Of a DNA stretch of 64,000 nucleotides, positions 26,086 to 35,748 are shown piece by piece; position 1 is the stretch's first letter; each line of letters opens with the position of its first letter. This stretch comes from Ureibacillus yapensis (GTDB taxonomy: Bacteria > Bacillota > Bacilli > Bacillales_A > Planococcaceae). The notes under the pieces are model-generated. The model saw only the letters and a program-made list of their open reading frames with translations. It was not told where the DNA came from and did not search any database. The stretch lies in contig NZ_QWEI01000008.1 of NCBI RefSeq assembly GCF_003515775.1, forward strand, positions 60,544 through 124,543. The letters run 5' to 3'. The position numbers and the translations under genes were made by a program.

Positions 26086-27279
26086 ATGGAGAATGTTTAT
26101 ATAGTGGATGGGGCAAGAACCGCCTTTACTTCTTTTGGCGGTTCATTTGCTGCAGTGGATGCGGTGGAATTGGGGACACATACTGCCATTGAGGCATTAA
26201 AAAGATCAAATGTTCAACCGGAACAAGTGGACCACTTGTTTTATGGCGGGGTTATTACGACAAGTGAAAATTCAGCCTATCTAGCGCGGCATATTGGGTT
26301 GAAAGCGGGAGTGCCAAAAGAAATACCTGCCTTGACGCTGAATCGTTTATGCGGTTCGGGCTTGCAGTCGATCATCACCGCGGCGCAGCATATTTTGCTG
26401 GGGGAAGCCAATATTGTGCTGGCTGGCGGAGCGGAGAATATGTCACAATCTCCTTATTCCAATTTTGAACAACGCTTTAACGGTTCAAAACTTGGAAATT
26501 TGCAATTTGTCGACATGCTGCAAGCGACACTAACCGATCAGTATACTGGCTCAGGTATGGGATTGACTGCGGAAAAACTGGCGGACCTTTATGAAATCTC
26601 CCGTCAAGAACAGGACGAATTTGCCGTACAATCCCATAGACGCGCGGCAAACGCACGACAAGAAGGATATTTTGGAGAAGAAATCGTCCCGGTCATCGTT
26701 AAAACGCGTAAAGGCGAGGTAACGGTAGAAGTGGATGAACATATTAAAGAAACGACGGATTTGGAAAGTTTGGCGAAATTGCGCCCGGCATTCAAAAAGG
26801 ATGGATCCGTTACAGCCGGGAATGCTTCCGGTATCAATGATGGGGCAGCTTCCGTCATCGTTGCGGGGGAAAGTGCCGTAAGAGAAAACAACTTGCGTCC
26901 GAATGCCCGCATCGTGTCATGGGCAGTAACGGGCGTCGATCCTACAATTATGGGAATCGGCCCAGTACCGGCTATTAAACAAGCTCTTCAAAAAGCAAAC
27001 TTAACAATAGAGGATATGGATTTGGTTGAAGTCAATGAAGCCTTCGCGGCGCAATACTTGGCAGTGGAAAAAAGTTTAGGGTTGAATCGTGAAATAACGA
27101 ATGTAAACGGCGGGGCCATTGCATTGGGGCATCCTGTTGGAGCAAGCGGAACAAGGGTCGCGTTAGCCTGCAGCTATGAATTGAAACGCCGCGGCGGAAA
27201 GTATGCAGTGGCAAGTTTATGCATTGGCGGAGGCCAAGGGATTGCAATGGTGATTGAACGATTTGATGGAAGTATTTAG
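26086..27279 (+). CDS. Thiolase family acetyl-CoA acetyltransferase
   Basis: 397 residues. Active-site motifs are all present: NRLCGSGLQSI (nucleophilic Cys near residue 90), VNEAFAAQ, GGAIALGHPVGASGTR (catalytic His), and ASLCIGGGQGIA with the second Cys near the end. It either condenses two acetyl-CoA or cleaves 3-ketoacyl-CoA. ATG 26086 lies 6 bases after GGGGG; an ATG at 26080 abuts that site. It is the second gene of the acyl-CoA ligase operon, closed by a terminator. Confidence 0.95.
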   Translation: MENVYIVDGARTAFTSFGGSFAAVDAVELGTHTAIEALKRSNVQPEQVDHLFYGGVITTSENSAYLARHIGLKAGVPKEIPALTLNRLCGSGLQSIITAAQHILLGEANIVLAGGAENMSQSPYSNFEQRFNGSKLGNLQFVDMLQATLTDQYTGSGMGLTAEKLADLYEISRQEQDEFAVQSHRRAANARQEGYFGEEIVPVIVKTRKGEVTVEVDEHIKETTDLESLAKLRPAFKKDGSVTAGNASGINDGAASVIVAGESAVRENNLRPNARIVSWAVTGVDPTIMGIGPVPAIKQALQKANLTIEDMDLVEVNEAFAAQYLAVEKSLGLNREITNVNGGAIALGHPVGASGTRVALACSYELKRRGGKYAVASLCIGGGQGIAMVIERFDGSI

Positions 27280-27317
27280 AGCTATAATCCATCTGTCTAA
27301 TACCTACTAAAAAAAGG

Positions 27318-27350
27318 ACTTAAAGGTTCTCCGGAGCTTTTAAGTTTTTT
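27318..27350 (+). terminator. Terminator after thiolase gene
   Basis: ACTTAAA and TTTAAGT outer stem with a GC-rich inner part (TCTCCGGAG), then T6. Confidence 0.8.
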
Positions 27351-27527
27351 GTTTTACATAGCGATTCAACACTGTAAAAAGAATGTAATGAAATCTTCAT
27401 TTAATAATGGCGTATATTTATTAATTTTTTCGCCAAATGTGTTAAACTATCTGTTAGATTATGCATCCTTAAGGGATTCCTAAACGTTATCAAAATCATA
27501 AAAACAATCAAAGTGAGTTGAACAATA

Positions 27528-28748
27528 ATGGAACAACCATTTTTACCAATATTATTAGGTTCTGATATGAACGCATACGGCATGGCACGGGCATTTTATG
27601 AAGCTTATCGAATAAAACCGCTCGTGTTGGGCCGTTCACATTTAACGGCGACACAAGATAGCCGTATATTGCACTTCCAGGAAATCAAAAACTTAAATAG
27701 CCAAGAAGTATTTGTATCGGCACTTGAAAAAGTGGCAAAACAATATCCGGACAAAAAACTGTTGCTTCTGGCTTGTGGCGATGATTACGCAAAACTGATC
27801 ATAAAAAATAAACCGGCTTTGGAAAAACACTTTACAGTACCATACATTGATGAATCATTAATGGATCAAATTCTGCTAAAAGAAAATTTCTATAAAATGT
27901 GTGATCAATATAATTTCAAATATCCGGGAACAACAACAGTGACAGCTGAAAATTATCAAGATTTTACGCCGCCATTCGAGTACCCGATTATATTAAAAGC
28001 TTCGAACTCCGTTGCTTACTGGGCATGCAGCTTCCCGGGCAAAAAGAAAGTGTTTGTTGCCAACGATGAAGCCGAGAAAACAGCCATCCTAAAAGCAATC
28101 TACAGTTCTACTTACCAAGATACGATGATTGTACAAGAATTCATCCCTGGCGATGATTCGTATATGCGTGTATTGAATGCCTATGTTGGGAAAGATGGAA
28201 AAGTCAAATTGATGTGTCTTGGAAATCCAATCTTGGAAGAACATTCACCGGAAGGAATCGGAAGTTATGCAGCCATCATTACGACACATGATGAAAAACT
28301 AATGGATCAGGTTCGCCACTTCCTTGAAGATATCGGCTATACAGGCTTTGCCAATTTCGATATGAAATACGATGTACGAGATGGAGAATACAAATTATTT
28401 GAAATCAACTTGCGTAATGGACGATCTAGTTATTATGTAACGGCAGCCGGCTATAATTTAATGAAATATGTGGCGGACGATCGTATGCTGAATATCAAGC
28501 AAGAACTCACATACGGAACTAACAAACACTTATGGATGATCATCCCGAAAGGTGTTCTATTCAAATATGCAACGAATGAAAAAATGAAAATTGAAGCCAA
28601 AAGCTTAATCCGTCATGGAAAATGGACAAACTCTTTATTTTATAAAGAGGACATGAATTTCAAACGATGGATTAAACTAACTTTGAACAGCTTGAATTAT
28701 TACCGAAAATACAAAAAATATTTTAACAAAAAAGGTTTGGGAGAATGA
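27528..28748 (+). CDS. ATP-grasp D-aspartate ligase-like peptidoglycan enzyme
   Basis: 406 residues of the ATP-grasp carboxylate-amine ligase type (NSVAYWACSF, MIVQEFIPGDDSYMRVL near residue 210, FEINLRNGRSSYY near residue 300). It resembles D-aspartate ligase (Asl) of Enterococcus faecium, which adds D-Asp to the L-Lys side chain of the peptidoglycan precursor. The next gene is an aspartate racemase overlapping by 4 bases, the same pairing as in E. faecium. Lysinibacillus-type walls contain L-Lys-D-Asp bridges, which fits. D-Glu as alternative substrate cannot be excluded. Confidence 0.85.
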   Translation: MEQPFLPILLGSDMNAYGMARAFYEAYRIKPLVLGRSHLTATQDSRILHFQEIKNLNSQEVFVSALEKVAKQYPDKKLLLLACGDDYAKLIIKNKPALEKHFTVPYIDESLMDQILLKENFYKMCDQYNFKYPGTTTVTAENYQDFTPPFEYPIILKASNSVAYWACSFPGKKKVFVANDEAEKTAILKAIYSSTYQDTMIVQEFIPGDDSYMRVLNAYVGKDGKVKLMCLGNPILEEHSPEGIGSYAAIITTHDEKLMDQVRHFLEDIGYTGFANFDMKYDVRDGEYKLFEINLRNGRSSYYVTAAGYNLMKYVADDRMLNIKQELTYGTNKHLWMIIPKGVLFKYATNEKMKIEAKSLIRHGKWTNSLFYKEDMNFKRWIKLTLNSLNYYRKYKKYFNKKGLGE

Positions 28749-29455
28749 GAAAAACATTAGGAATTATAGGTGGTGTAGGGCCGCTTGCGACAATGTTTAT
28801 CGGTGAGATGATTGTCCGCCGAACAGCCGCCGCCAAAGATCAGGAGCATGTGCATACCATCATAGACAACGATACTTCAATCCCGGATCGTACTGCTTAT
28901 ATTCTGGACCGAACAAAGGAAAATCCTGTTCCCTTTATGGTCAATGATGCAGTTAAGCTTGCCAATGCAGGAGCAGACTTGATTTGCATCCCATGCAATA
29001 CAGCCCATACATTTTATGAGGAGCTAAAAGAAGGTTCTCCGGTGCCCGTGCTGCACATGATTCGTGAAACAGCCAAGAGAGCCTTCGAACTTGGTGCAAA
29101 ACGGGTGGGAATTTTGGCAACGGACGGAACGCTGGCATCAGCCGTTTACCAAAAGGCCTTGTTGGAACAAGATATCGAACCAGTCCTGCCGGATGCCAAC
29201 ATCCAAAAAGAAGTAATGTCACTAATTTATGATTATGTAAAAGCAGGCAAGGATGTTACCCGCCAGCAATGGCAAATCATCGAGAATGCTATGCTTGAAC
29301 TGGAATGCGACAAAGTAATCTTAGGATGCACAGAGCTTTCCATTATAAACAAAGAGTTGAAACTTGATGGCCGCTACATTGATTCTTTAATCGTGCTGGC
29401 TGAACGTGCCATTGTAGCTTGTGGATACGAATTGATTCATCCTGTTACAGTTTAA
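28745..29455 (+). CDS. Aspartate/glutamate racemase family protein
   Basis: 236 residues of the PLP-independent Asp/Glu racemase family. It keeps both catalytic cysteines, in IPCNTAHTFY (near residue 82) and LGCTELSI (near 194), and the N-terminal GIIGGVGPLAT. The ATGA overlap with the ligase gene means tight coupling: racemase makes the D-amino acid that the ligase adds to the cell-wall precursor. D-Asp is more likely than D-Glu because the partner resembles Asl. A terminator follows. Confidence 0.9.
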   Translation: MRKTLGIIGGVGPLATMFIGEMIVRRTAAAKDQEHVHTIIDNDTSIPDRTAYILDRTKENPVPFMVNDAVKLANAGADLICIPCNTAHTFYEELKEGSPVPVLHMIRETAKRAFELGAKRVGILATDGTLASAVYQKALLEQDIEPVLPDANIQKEVMSLIYDYVKAGKDVTRQQWQIIENAMLELECDKVILGCTELSIINKELKLDGRYIDSLIVLAERAIVACGYELIHPVTV

Positions 29456-29508
29456 GACGAATCCCATTCATAGAAAAAGTAGAATAAAGTGTTGCTTAAA
29501 TAATTTTG

Positions 29509-29535
29509 AACGCCTCTTTATGGGGCGTTTTTTTT
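29509..29535 (+). terminator. Terminator after the racemase gene
   Basis: AACGCC/GGCGTT hairpin with a T tail. Confidence 0.82.
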
Positions 29536-29835
29536 ATAGAAAGTGTGCAACGGCGGTTGCTTATTAAGAATGATATGAGAGCGGCTAATAGGAAAATTTG
29601 CGTACCGCTAAAATAATTGCATTATTTTAAATATTTAAATTAATGTTTACAAAACCAATAGGATTTATTAAAATTACCATAAAATGTGATGTTTCAATGA
29701 AAAACGGAGGTTTAAGTAGTATCCTTTTTTATCGAGAATAAGAAATTTCCATCAATTATGAACAAAAGATTTCGAATTTGAACGGAGTCTTTTGTTTTTT
29801 TATACACAATAAAGAGAAAGTGGGAGGGCTTGAAA
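29536..29835 (+). other. AT-rich gap before the LysR gene, with a second terminator-like hairpin
   Basis: 300 bases without a gene. An imperfect hairpin CAAAAGAT...AGTCTTTTG with a T7 tail lies at 29763-29801, just before the lysR ribosome site. It looks like an attenuator or a leftover terminator. The rest is AT-rich with a stray ribosome-site-like GGAGG at 29706 not followed by an open frame. Confidence 0.5.
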
Positions 29836-30714
29836 GTGAATATCGATCAGTTGGAGGCATTTATCCATATTGTACAGTTAAAAAGTGTTCATAAGGCTTC
29901 AAAGGCATTGTTTTTGTCACAACCTACTGTTACCGCAAGGATTAAATCGCTAGAAAATGAATTGAACACAGAGTTATTTTCAAGAGAAGGGAAAAATTTA
30001 ATATTAAGTCAGCAGGGAAAAGAATTTATCCCATATGCACAGCAAATTTTACAAGCATATAGAGATGGAAAAAAACAACTTTCAAAGGAAAGCGCTCAAA
30101 ATGAAATCGTTTTTGCCGCAAATACAATTACCTCACACTATTTTATATCCTACGCGTTATCAAAATGGAAGATTCAGAATCCGGGATTGCGCTTTAAATT
30201 TATCTCAAGTTCAACGGATGATCTAATTTCAAAGTTATTAAATCATGAGGTGGACTTTGCTTTTATAAGACTTATGTCAAACGAAGGAATTCATCAAGAG
30301 GCTTTACTGGATAATTCAGTGCATCTATTTGTCTACCCTGGGCATCCATTGATTAATCTAGAAGAAATTACAGTAAATGAATTGGCCAATGAGCCGCTTG
30401 TTTTTTTTGAATGTGGCGCATTTGATTGGGGTTTAATTTATAAATTATTCGAGGTTCAACAAGTTGAGCCAAAAATTGAATTTCGAGTTGATGATTTAGA
30501 AGTAGCTAAATCTTTAATAAAAAATAAACAATGCATCGGCTTTCTGCCATCGCTTGCAGTGAAAAAAGAATTAGAAAAAGGTGAATTAATAGAAATTGAT
30601 ACAACCACTCTGATATCAATTAAACAACATATTTATTTATCGTACATCAAAAATGAAAGAGTAAATCTTTTAAAAGATTGCATTTATAAATCCGCTGAAC
30701 ATTTTTACAACTAG
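29836..30714 (+). CDS. LysR family regulator (AscR/YtlI-like)
   Basis: 292 residues: a LysR helix-turn-helix (1-60, QLEAFIHIVQLKSVHKASKALFLS) and a LysR substrate-binding domain. It is placed directly upstream of the S-modified-cysteine salvage genes, as YtlI (AscR) is beside the B. subtilis ytmI operon, so it most likely activates that operon. GTG 29836 lies 8 bases after GGGAGGG and gives the usual short LysR N-terminus; TTG 29830 is too close. Confidence 0.88.
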   Translation: MNIDQLEAFIHIVQLKSVHKASKALFLSQPTVTARIKSLENELNTELFSREGKNLILSQQGKEFIPYAQQILQAYRDGKKQLSKESAQNEIVFAANTITSHYFISYALSKWKIQNPGLRFKFISSSTDDLISKLLNHEVDFAFIRLMSNEGIHQEALLDNSVHLFVYPGHPLINLEEITVNELANEPLVFFECGAFDWGLIYKLFEVQQVEPKIEFRVDDLEVAKSLIKNKQCIGFLPSLAVKKELEKGELIEIDTTTLISIKQHIYLSYIKNERVNLLKDCIYKSAEHFYN

Positions 30715-30897
30715 CCCATTGTTATTTTGATCGTGAAAGCTAGCGATCGGTACAAAGCAAATTTGATAAGAAAAAAGATGATTTAACAGACGTTCGTTTT
30801 GATAGAAATTTTTTAAAGGTAAAAATTTATTCCTATCATTAAAGGCATTGTATTTCAATCTTTCCACATGTTAGGATAAATCAAAATCAATTACATT

Positions 30898-30924
30898 TTA
30901 TTCCTATTTGTTAAATAGGAATAA
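30898..30924. promoter_or_regulatory. Perfect 12-bp inverted repeat upstream of the sulfur operon
   Basis: TTATTCCTATTT-gtt-AAATAGGAATAA, 20 bases before the start codon of the first monooxygenase. The left half-site TTATTCCTAT occurs once more at 30827-30836, 71 bases upstream. It is a likely operator for the adjacent LysR protein or another sulfur regulator such as CymR; as RNA it would also form a hairpin just before the ribosome site. Confidence 0.65.
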
Positions 30925-30943
30925 TCAAGTTTGGAGGGGTAAT

Positions 30944-32272
30944 ATGGCAAATCAAAGGAAAATTCGGTTTGGTGCAATAATTCATGGTGTAGGTGGAAAT
31001 ATATCTGGTTGGAGACACCCACAAGTAAAGACAGACCAGAGTGTAAGTCTAGAGTTTTACAAACAACAGGCACAAAAGGCAGAAGAAGGGAAATTTGATT
31101 TAGTATTTATAGCAGATGGCCTATATATCAATGAAAAATCGATTCCTCACTTTTTGAATCGTTTCGAACCGATTACAATTTTATCTGCTTTAGCGACGGT
31201 TACTTCCAATATAGGTCTAGTTGGCACTTTATCAACATCTTATAGTGAACCGTTTACGGTTGCCCGCCAGATTGCATCTTTGGATCAAATCAGCGGTGGC
31301 AGAGCTGGATGGAATGTTGTAACAACTCCGCTGGAAAGTACGGCATTAAACTTTAGCAAGACAATTGAAGATCATCCGAGTCATTCGCTGCGCTATCGTA
31401 TAGCAGAAGAGTATTTAGAGGTGGCAAAAGGGTTATGGGATTCATGGGATGATGATGCGTTTGTGGGAGATAAAGAGAATGACAGATTCTTCGATCCGAC
31501 AAAATTACACACATTGAATCACAAAGGTGAATTTTTCTCGGTTGCTGGTCCCTTAAATGTTGGCCGATCAAAACAAGGTCAACCAGTTATATTCCAGGCT
31601 GGAGCTTCGGATTCAGGTAAAAGATTAGCAGCGAAAGATGCAGACGCAATCTTCGTAGGACCAGGAACACTTAAAGAAGCACAGGCATTTTACAAAGATG
31701 TGAAACAAAGGGCTGCACAGTTTGGCCGAAATCCGGATGAAATAGTAGTATTGCCTGGTATAAGTCCAATTATCGGAGATACGGAAGAAGAAGCGGAACA
31801 AAAATATCAAGAGCTGGCAAATTTAGTAACAATTGAACGTGCATTAAACTATCTAGGAAGATATTTTGATCATCATGAATTTTCACAATATCCATTAGAT
31901 GAAGCTTTCCCTGAAATCGGGGATATTGGAGATAATAGTTTCCGCAGCACGACTGTGCGAATAAAACAAGAGGCGAAGGAGAAGAATCTAACTTTGCGTC
32001 AAGTAGCATTGAGAGAATCGACGCCTCGAACTGATTTTATCGGCACACCGGAAAAAATAGCTAATTTGGTTCAAGAATGGTTTGAGCAACACGGTGCGGA
32101 TGGTTTTATCATTGGTGTATCGGTACCAAAAACTTTAGAGGATTTCGTTGACAAAGTAGTGCCCATTTTACAGCAGCGCGGTTTGTATCGAGAAGATTAT
32201 GAAGCTAGTACATTACGCGGTAACCTAGGATTACCATTTAAACAAAGTCGCTATGTGAAAGAAAAGGTCTAA
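30944..32272 (+). CDS. Flavin-dependent monooxygenase (NtaA/SnaA/DszA family, YtnJ/CmoJ-like)
   Basis: 442 residues of the bacterial-luciferase-like NtaA/SnaA/DszA group, with [10 protein letters not shown]-type N-terminal motif ([11 protein letters not shown]), [12 protein letters not shown] near residue 120 and [14 protein letters not shown] near 215. It uses FMNH2 and O2 on sulfur-containing substrates. It heads the operon and matches YtnJ (CmoJ), which acts in S-alkylcysteine dealkylation in B. subtilis. The flavin reductase is not in this cluster. GGAGGGG precedes ATG 30944; the longer frame from TTG 30908 has no site. Confidence 0.9.
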   Translation: MANQRKIRFGAIIHGVGGNISGWRHPQVKTDQSVSLEFYKQQAQKAEEGKFDLVFIADGLYINEKSIPHFLNRFEPITILSALATVTSNIGLVGTLSTSYSEPFTVARQIASLDQISGGRAGWNVVTTPLESTALNFSKTIEDHPSHSLRYRIAEEYLEVAKGLWDSWDDDAFVGDKENDRFFDPTKLHTLNHKGEFFSVAGPLNVGRSKQGQPVIFQAGASDSGKRLAAKDADAIFVGPGTLKEAQAFYKDVKQRAAQFGRNPDEIVVLPGISPIIGDTEEEAEQKYQELANLVTIERALNYLGRYFDHHEFSQYPLDEAFPEIGDIGDNSFRSTTVRIKQEAKEKNLTLRQVALRESTPRTDFIGTPEKIANLVQEWFEQHGADGFIIGVSVPKTLEDFVDKVVPILQQRGLYREDYEASTLRGNLGLPFKQSRYVKEKV

Positions 32273-32350
32273 AATTTTTCTCCTTAAACATAGTTATTCA
32301 ATAGGGATATGGGAGATTGATTGAATAAGAGAGCCATTGGGGTGAAGAGA

Positions 32351-33103
32351 ATGATTGAGATTACTAATCTAAAGAAAAATTTTGGACCTAATGAAGTGTT
32401 GAAGGGCATTAACTTAAAGGTCAATAAAGGAGATATTATTTCGATTATAGGTCCAAGTGGTTCAGGAAAAACAACGCTCCTTAGATGCCTAAATTATTTG
32501 GAAAAACCTGATGAAGGAATAATAACGATTGGTGAAGTTTCAATAAACGCAAGGAAGGTGCATAAAAAAGATATATATACCTTGCGAAAAAAATCAGCGA
32601 TGGTTTTTCAAAGCTATAATTTATTTCAACATAAAACAGCTTTGCAAAATGTCATGGAGGGATTAATTGTTGTACAGAAAAAAAATATAAAAGAAGCACA
32701 GGAAATCGCTACTGAATTGTTGCGAAAAGTAGGATTGGAACATAAAACAAAAGCTTTCCCCAGTCATTTATCAGGAGGGCAGCAACAACGGGTAGGGATT
32801 GCAAGAGCACTTGCCTTAAATCCGGAAGTAATTTTATTCGATGAACCAACCTCTGCATTAGACCCAGAGTTAGTCGGTGAAGTTTTATCCGTCATTGCCA
32901 AAATCGCAAAGGAAGGTAAAACGATGATTATCGTAACACATGAATTGAATTTTGCCAGAGAAATCTCTGACAGAATCATCTTCATGGATAACGGGGTCAT
33001 TGTTGAAGAAGGGTCACCAAAAGAAATTTTTGTTGAGCAAAAAGAAGAAAGAACAAAACAGTTCTTAAAACGCATGGTACCCGAACTAGATTATTCAATT
33101 TAG
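32351..33103 (+). CDS. Amino-acid ABC transporter ATP-binding protein (TcyN-like)
   Basis: 250 residues with Walker A GPSGSGKT near residue 32, Q-loop, signature [10 protein letters not shown], Walker [12 protein letters not shown] and a switch His. It is the ATPase of a polar-amino-acid importer, with lipoprotein and two permeases encoded just downstream. Context points to cystine or S-modified/N-acetyl cysteine uptake, like TcyJKLMN. ATG 32351 was preferred (GGGGTG upstream, canonical N-terminus [11 protein letters not shown]); a TTG at 32321 behind GGGAG is the alternative. Confidence 0.93.
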   Translation: MIEITNLKKNFGPNEVLKGINLKVNKGDIISIIGPSGSGKTTLLRCLNYLEKPDEGIITIGEVSINARKVHKKDIYTLRKKSAMVFQSYNLFQHKTALQNVMEGLIVVQKKNIKEAQEIATELLRKVGLEHKTKAFPSHLSGGQQQRVGIARALALNPEVILFDEPTSALDPELVGEVLSVIAKIAKEGKTMIIVTHELNFAREISDRIIFMDNGVIVEEGSPKEIFVEQKEERTKQFLKRMVPELDYSI

Positions 33104-33227
33104 ATTGTTGAAAGTTGAGTTTCATTTTTCAAATCTCGAGTTTCGAGCAGCTAAACCAGCTGTTAAAAAAATCGGTTAAAGCATAGTAAACAGCTATGAC
33201 TAATTATGAATAAAAGGGGATAAATGA

Positions 33228-34070
33228 ATGAAAAAAACATGGCTTTGGTTAATCATTTCATTAGCAGCATTGCTAGCTGCATGTTCATCAGCAGAAACAA
33301 CAGAAAAGGATAGCGCAAAAAGTGAAGGTAAAGAAGAAACAACAGCAGTATCAGCAGAAGCAAGAGTAGAAAAAATAATAGTAGGAACAGGAACTCAATT
33401 CCCGAATGTCTGCTTTATCGATGAAAATGGCAATTTAACAGGGTATGATGTTGAGCTTGTAAAAGCAATCGATGAAAAACTACCAGAATATGAATTTGAA
33501 TTTAAAACAATGGAATTTTCAAATTTACTATTAAGCTTAGAGACCAATAAAATTGATTTCATCGCACATCAAATGGAAGTAAATGAAGAAAGACAAGAAA
33601 AATTCCTTTTCAATAAGGAGCCTTATAATGTTTTTCCGTTAAAGGTAACTGTTAACCAAAACAATAATGAAATTAATTCAGTTGAAGACTTAAAAGGAAA
33701 AAAAGTGGGCGTTACACCAACCAGCAGCTCAGCTGTTGTTATTGAAGATTACAATGAGGAACATGATTTAGGTGCGGAAGTCATTTACGGAACGGGGTCG
33801 GCTGATTTCCAAGAACAATTAAAAACAGGCCGTATTGATGCAATTATCTCAACGCCTTTTGCCGTGGATTTTGTTAATGAACATGCAGATGCACAACAAA
33901 AGGTAGTAGGGGAACCGCTACTAAGCTCAAAGGTTTACTTCTTGTTGAATAAAAAATCAACAGCGCTTTCTGATCGGATTGATGAAGCCTTAAAAGAATT
34001 GAAAGAAGAAGGAGTAGTAAGGGAGTTAAGTGTTGAATGGCTTGGTGCGGATTATACGGTAGATTTTTAA
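33228..34070 (+). CDS. Amino-acid ABC transporter substrate-binding lipoprotein (TcyJ/K-like)
   Basis: 280 residues with a lipoprotein signal (LLAACSS, Cys near 19), a Lys/Glu/Ser-rich linker, and a type II periplasmic binding domain (TGYDVELVKAIDEKLPEYEF, LKGKKVGVTPTSSSAVV). It captures the sulfur amino acid outside the cell for the permeases downstream. B. subtilis has two such proteins in its ytmI operon (TcyJ and TcyK); only one is present here. Confidence 0.93.
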   Translation: MKKTWLWLIISLAALLAACSSAETTEKDSAKSEGKEETTAVSAEARVEKIIVGTGTQFPNVCFIDENGNLTGYDVELVKAIDEKLPEYEFEFKTMEFSNLLLSLETNKIDFIAHQMEVNEERQEKFLFNKEPYNVFPLKVTVNQNNNEINSVEDLKGKKVGVTPTSSSAVVIEDYNEEHDLGAEVIYGTGSADFQEQLKTGRIDAIISTPFAVDFVNEHADAQQKVVGEPLLSSKVYFLLNKKSTALSDRIDEALKELKEEGVVRELSVEWLGADYTVDF

Positions 34071-34102
34071 TCATTCTTAACTGTTGAACTTCATTCGGGC
34101 AG

Positions 34103-34132
34103 GCAAGTATGCAACAAGGATCGCATACTTGC
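34103..34132 (+). promoter_or_regulatory. Intra-operon hairpin behind the binding-protein gene
   Basis: A perfect 10-bp stem GCAAGTATGC/GCATACTTGC with a 10-base loop and no T tail. It is probably an mRNA-stabilising or processing stem, as is usual after substrate-binding-protein genes, which need more product than the permeases. Confidence 0.6.
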
Positions 34133-34248
34133 TCTTGCGGATAGCGAAGACGAATGCAAGAACTTTCTTGGTTTTAGAATATTTACTGCGCTATATCAGC
34201 ACCTAATGAAATCATTTAATAATTACAATGGTGGAAGGGGGAGAGTGA

Positions 34249-34953
34249 ATGGGGAAAGCATTTGATTTTACATTAATCCTTGAATTTATACCGACGTTAG
34301 TGAAATATTTGGGTATTACTTTGGAAATCTTATTTTTTTCAATCATACTCGGCATATTGATTGGCTTGGTTGCAGCTATACCCAAAATATTTAAAATACC
34401 CATCTTAAAACAATTGGTGACAATCTATATTTCTTTTATTAGAGGGACTCCAATCATTATTCAATTGTTTCTTGTCTATTATGGATTGCCTGCCTTGTTT
34501 AACCTCTTCCATATCGATCTATCACGAGTAGATGCTCTCTACTTTGTCATAATTACCTACGCAATAAGCAATGGTGCAATTTTCGCGGAAATATTTAGAG
34601 GTGCAATTTTAGCAATCAACAGTGGCCAGACAGAAGCAGCATATACGATTGGAATGACACCATCTCAAAACTTTAGGAGAATTATCTTTCCTCAAGCATT
34701 GAGAATTGCTTTTCCGAACATAGGGAATTCGGTGATTGGTTCACTAAAGGATACTTCTCTCGCCTTTACAATTGGTGTGATGGACATGATGGGAAGAGGA
34801 GAAACATTAATCGCTTCAACTGCCCATGCGTTGGAAGTGTATATTTCCTTATCGATTATTTATTATGCTATCGTGATTATCATTGAAAATATATTTAAAG
34901 TTTACGAAAGATATTTGAATCGCTACCAACCCGATGAAATATCTGCTGTATAA
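34249..34953 (+). CDS. Amino-acid ABC transporter permease (TcyL/M-like)
   Basis: 234 residues, five predicted helices, with the His/Glu/Gln-type permease features YISFIRGTPIIIQLFL near residue 60 and the EAA loop SGQTEAAYTIGMTPSQNFRRI near 125. It pairs with the next permease, 11 bases downstream, to form the channel of the sulfur amino-acid importer. The ribosome site is GGGGGAGAGTG. Confidence 0.93.
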   Translation: MGKAFDFTLILEFIPTLVKYLGITLEILFFSIILGILIGLVAAIPKIFKIPILKQLVTIYISFIRGTPIIIQLFLVYYGLPALFNLFHIDLSRVDALYFVIITYAISNGAIFAEIFRGAILAINSGQTEAAYTIGMTPSQNFRRIIFPQALRIAFPNIGNSVIGSLKDTSLAFTIGVMDMMGRGETLIASTAHALEVYISLSIIYYAIVIIIENIFKVYERYLNRYQPDEISAV

Positions 34954-34964
34954 GGAGGATAAAA

Positions 34965-35672
34965 ATGACCATTGATTTTCCTTTTATTTGGACAGCATTC
35001 AAAGAAATATTAAAAGCAATTCCGTTAACTTTACTTCTTACCATAACACCCCTGGCGATTGGATTCTTGATTGGATTATTGGTTACATGGATTCGTATAG
35101 GCAAAGCGAGATTAATAAGGCTGATTGCAAATTTCTATGTTTCCTTTTTTAGAGGGACTCCAGCAATTATGCATATCATGATAATCTATTTCGGCCTACC
35201 GATATTGATTAATCAACTGGTGCATTATTTCGAATTGCCGATAGAAACAAATAAGATCCCGATTTCATTATTTGTTATCCTGGCATTGTCATTCACGGCA
35301 GGAGCTTATTTCTCTGAAATTATTCGCTCCGGTATTGCAAGTGTGACAACGGGTCAAATTGAGGCAGCATATACAGTAGGCATGAATACTTACCAAGTAG
35401 CAAAAAGAATCATATTACCACAAGCGTTGGCACAATCAATTCCGAATATTACAAATATTGTTGTTGGGTTTCTGCATACTACCTCCATTGCGTTTCTTGT
35501 ATCTCAAACCGAGATAACGGGAGCAGCCAATATTGTCGCTTCAAAGAACTTAAAATTTTTAGAGGCATTTATTGCAGCAGGGATTATATACTGGCTTATT
35601 ACACTAATGATAGAAATGATTTCTCATTTCATAGAAAAAAAGGCCAAATCTTATATTAGCAGTGCATTATAA
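34965..35672 (+). CDS. Amino-acid ABC transporter permease (TcyM/L-like)
   Basis: 235 residues with the same architecture as the preceding permease: YVSFFRGTPAIMHIMI near residue 60 and the EAA loop TGQIEAAYTVGMNTYQVAKRI near 130. It forms the second half of the heterodimeric channel. The ribosome site is AAGGAGG. Confidence 0.93.
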   Translation: MTIDFPFIWTAFKEILKAIPLTLLLTITPLAIGFLIGLLVTWIRIGKARLIRLIANFYVSFFRGTPAIMHIMIIYFGLPILINQLVHYFELPIETNKIPISLFVILALSFTAGAYFSEIIRSGIASVTTGQIEAAYTVGMNTYQVAKRIILPQALAQSIPNITNIVVGFLHTTSIAFLVSQTEITGAANIVASKNLKFLEAFIAAGIIYWLITLMIEMISHFIEKKAKSYISSAL

Positions 35673-35748
35673 GTTTTTTGTATTAAATGAAGTGAATTTG
35701 AAGTGATATTTCCTTGCGAGTGAATGGTGATCAAAATAATTAAAGGAA

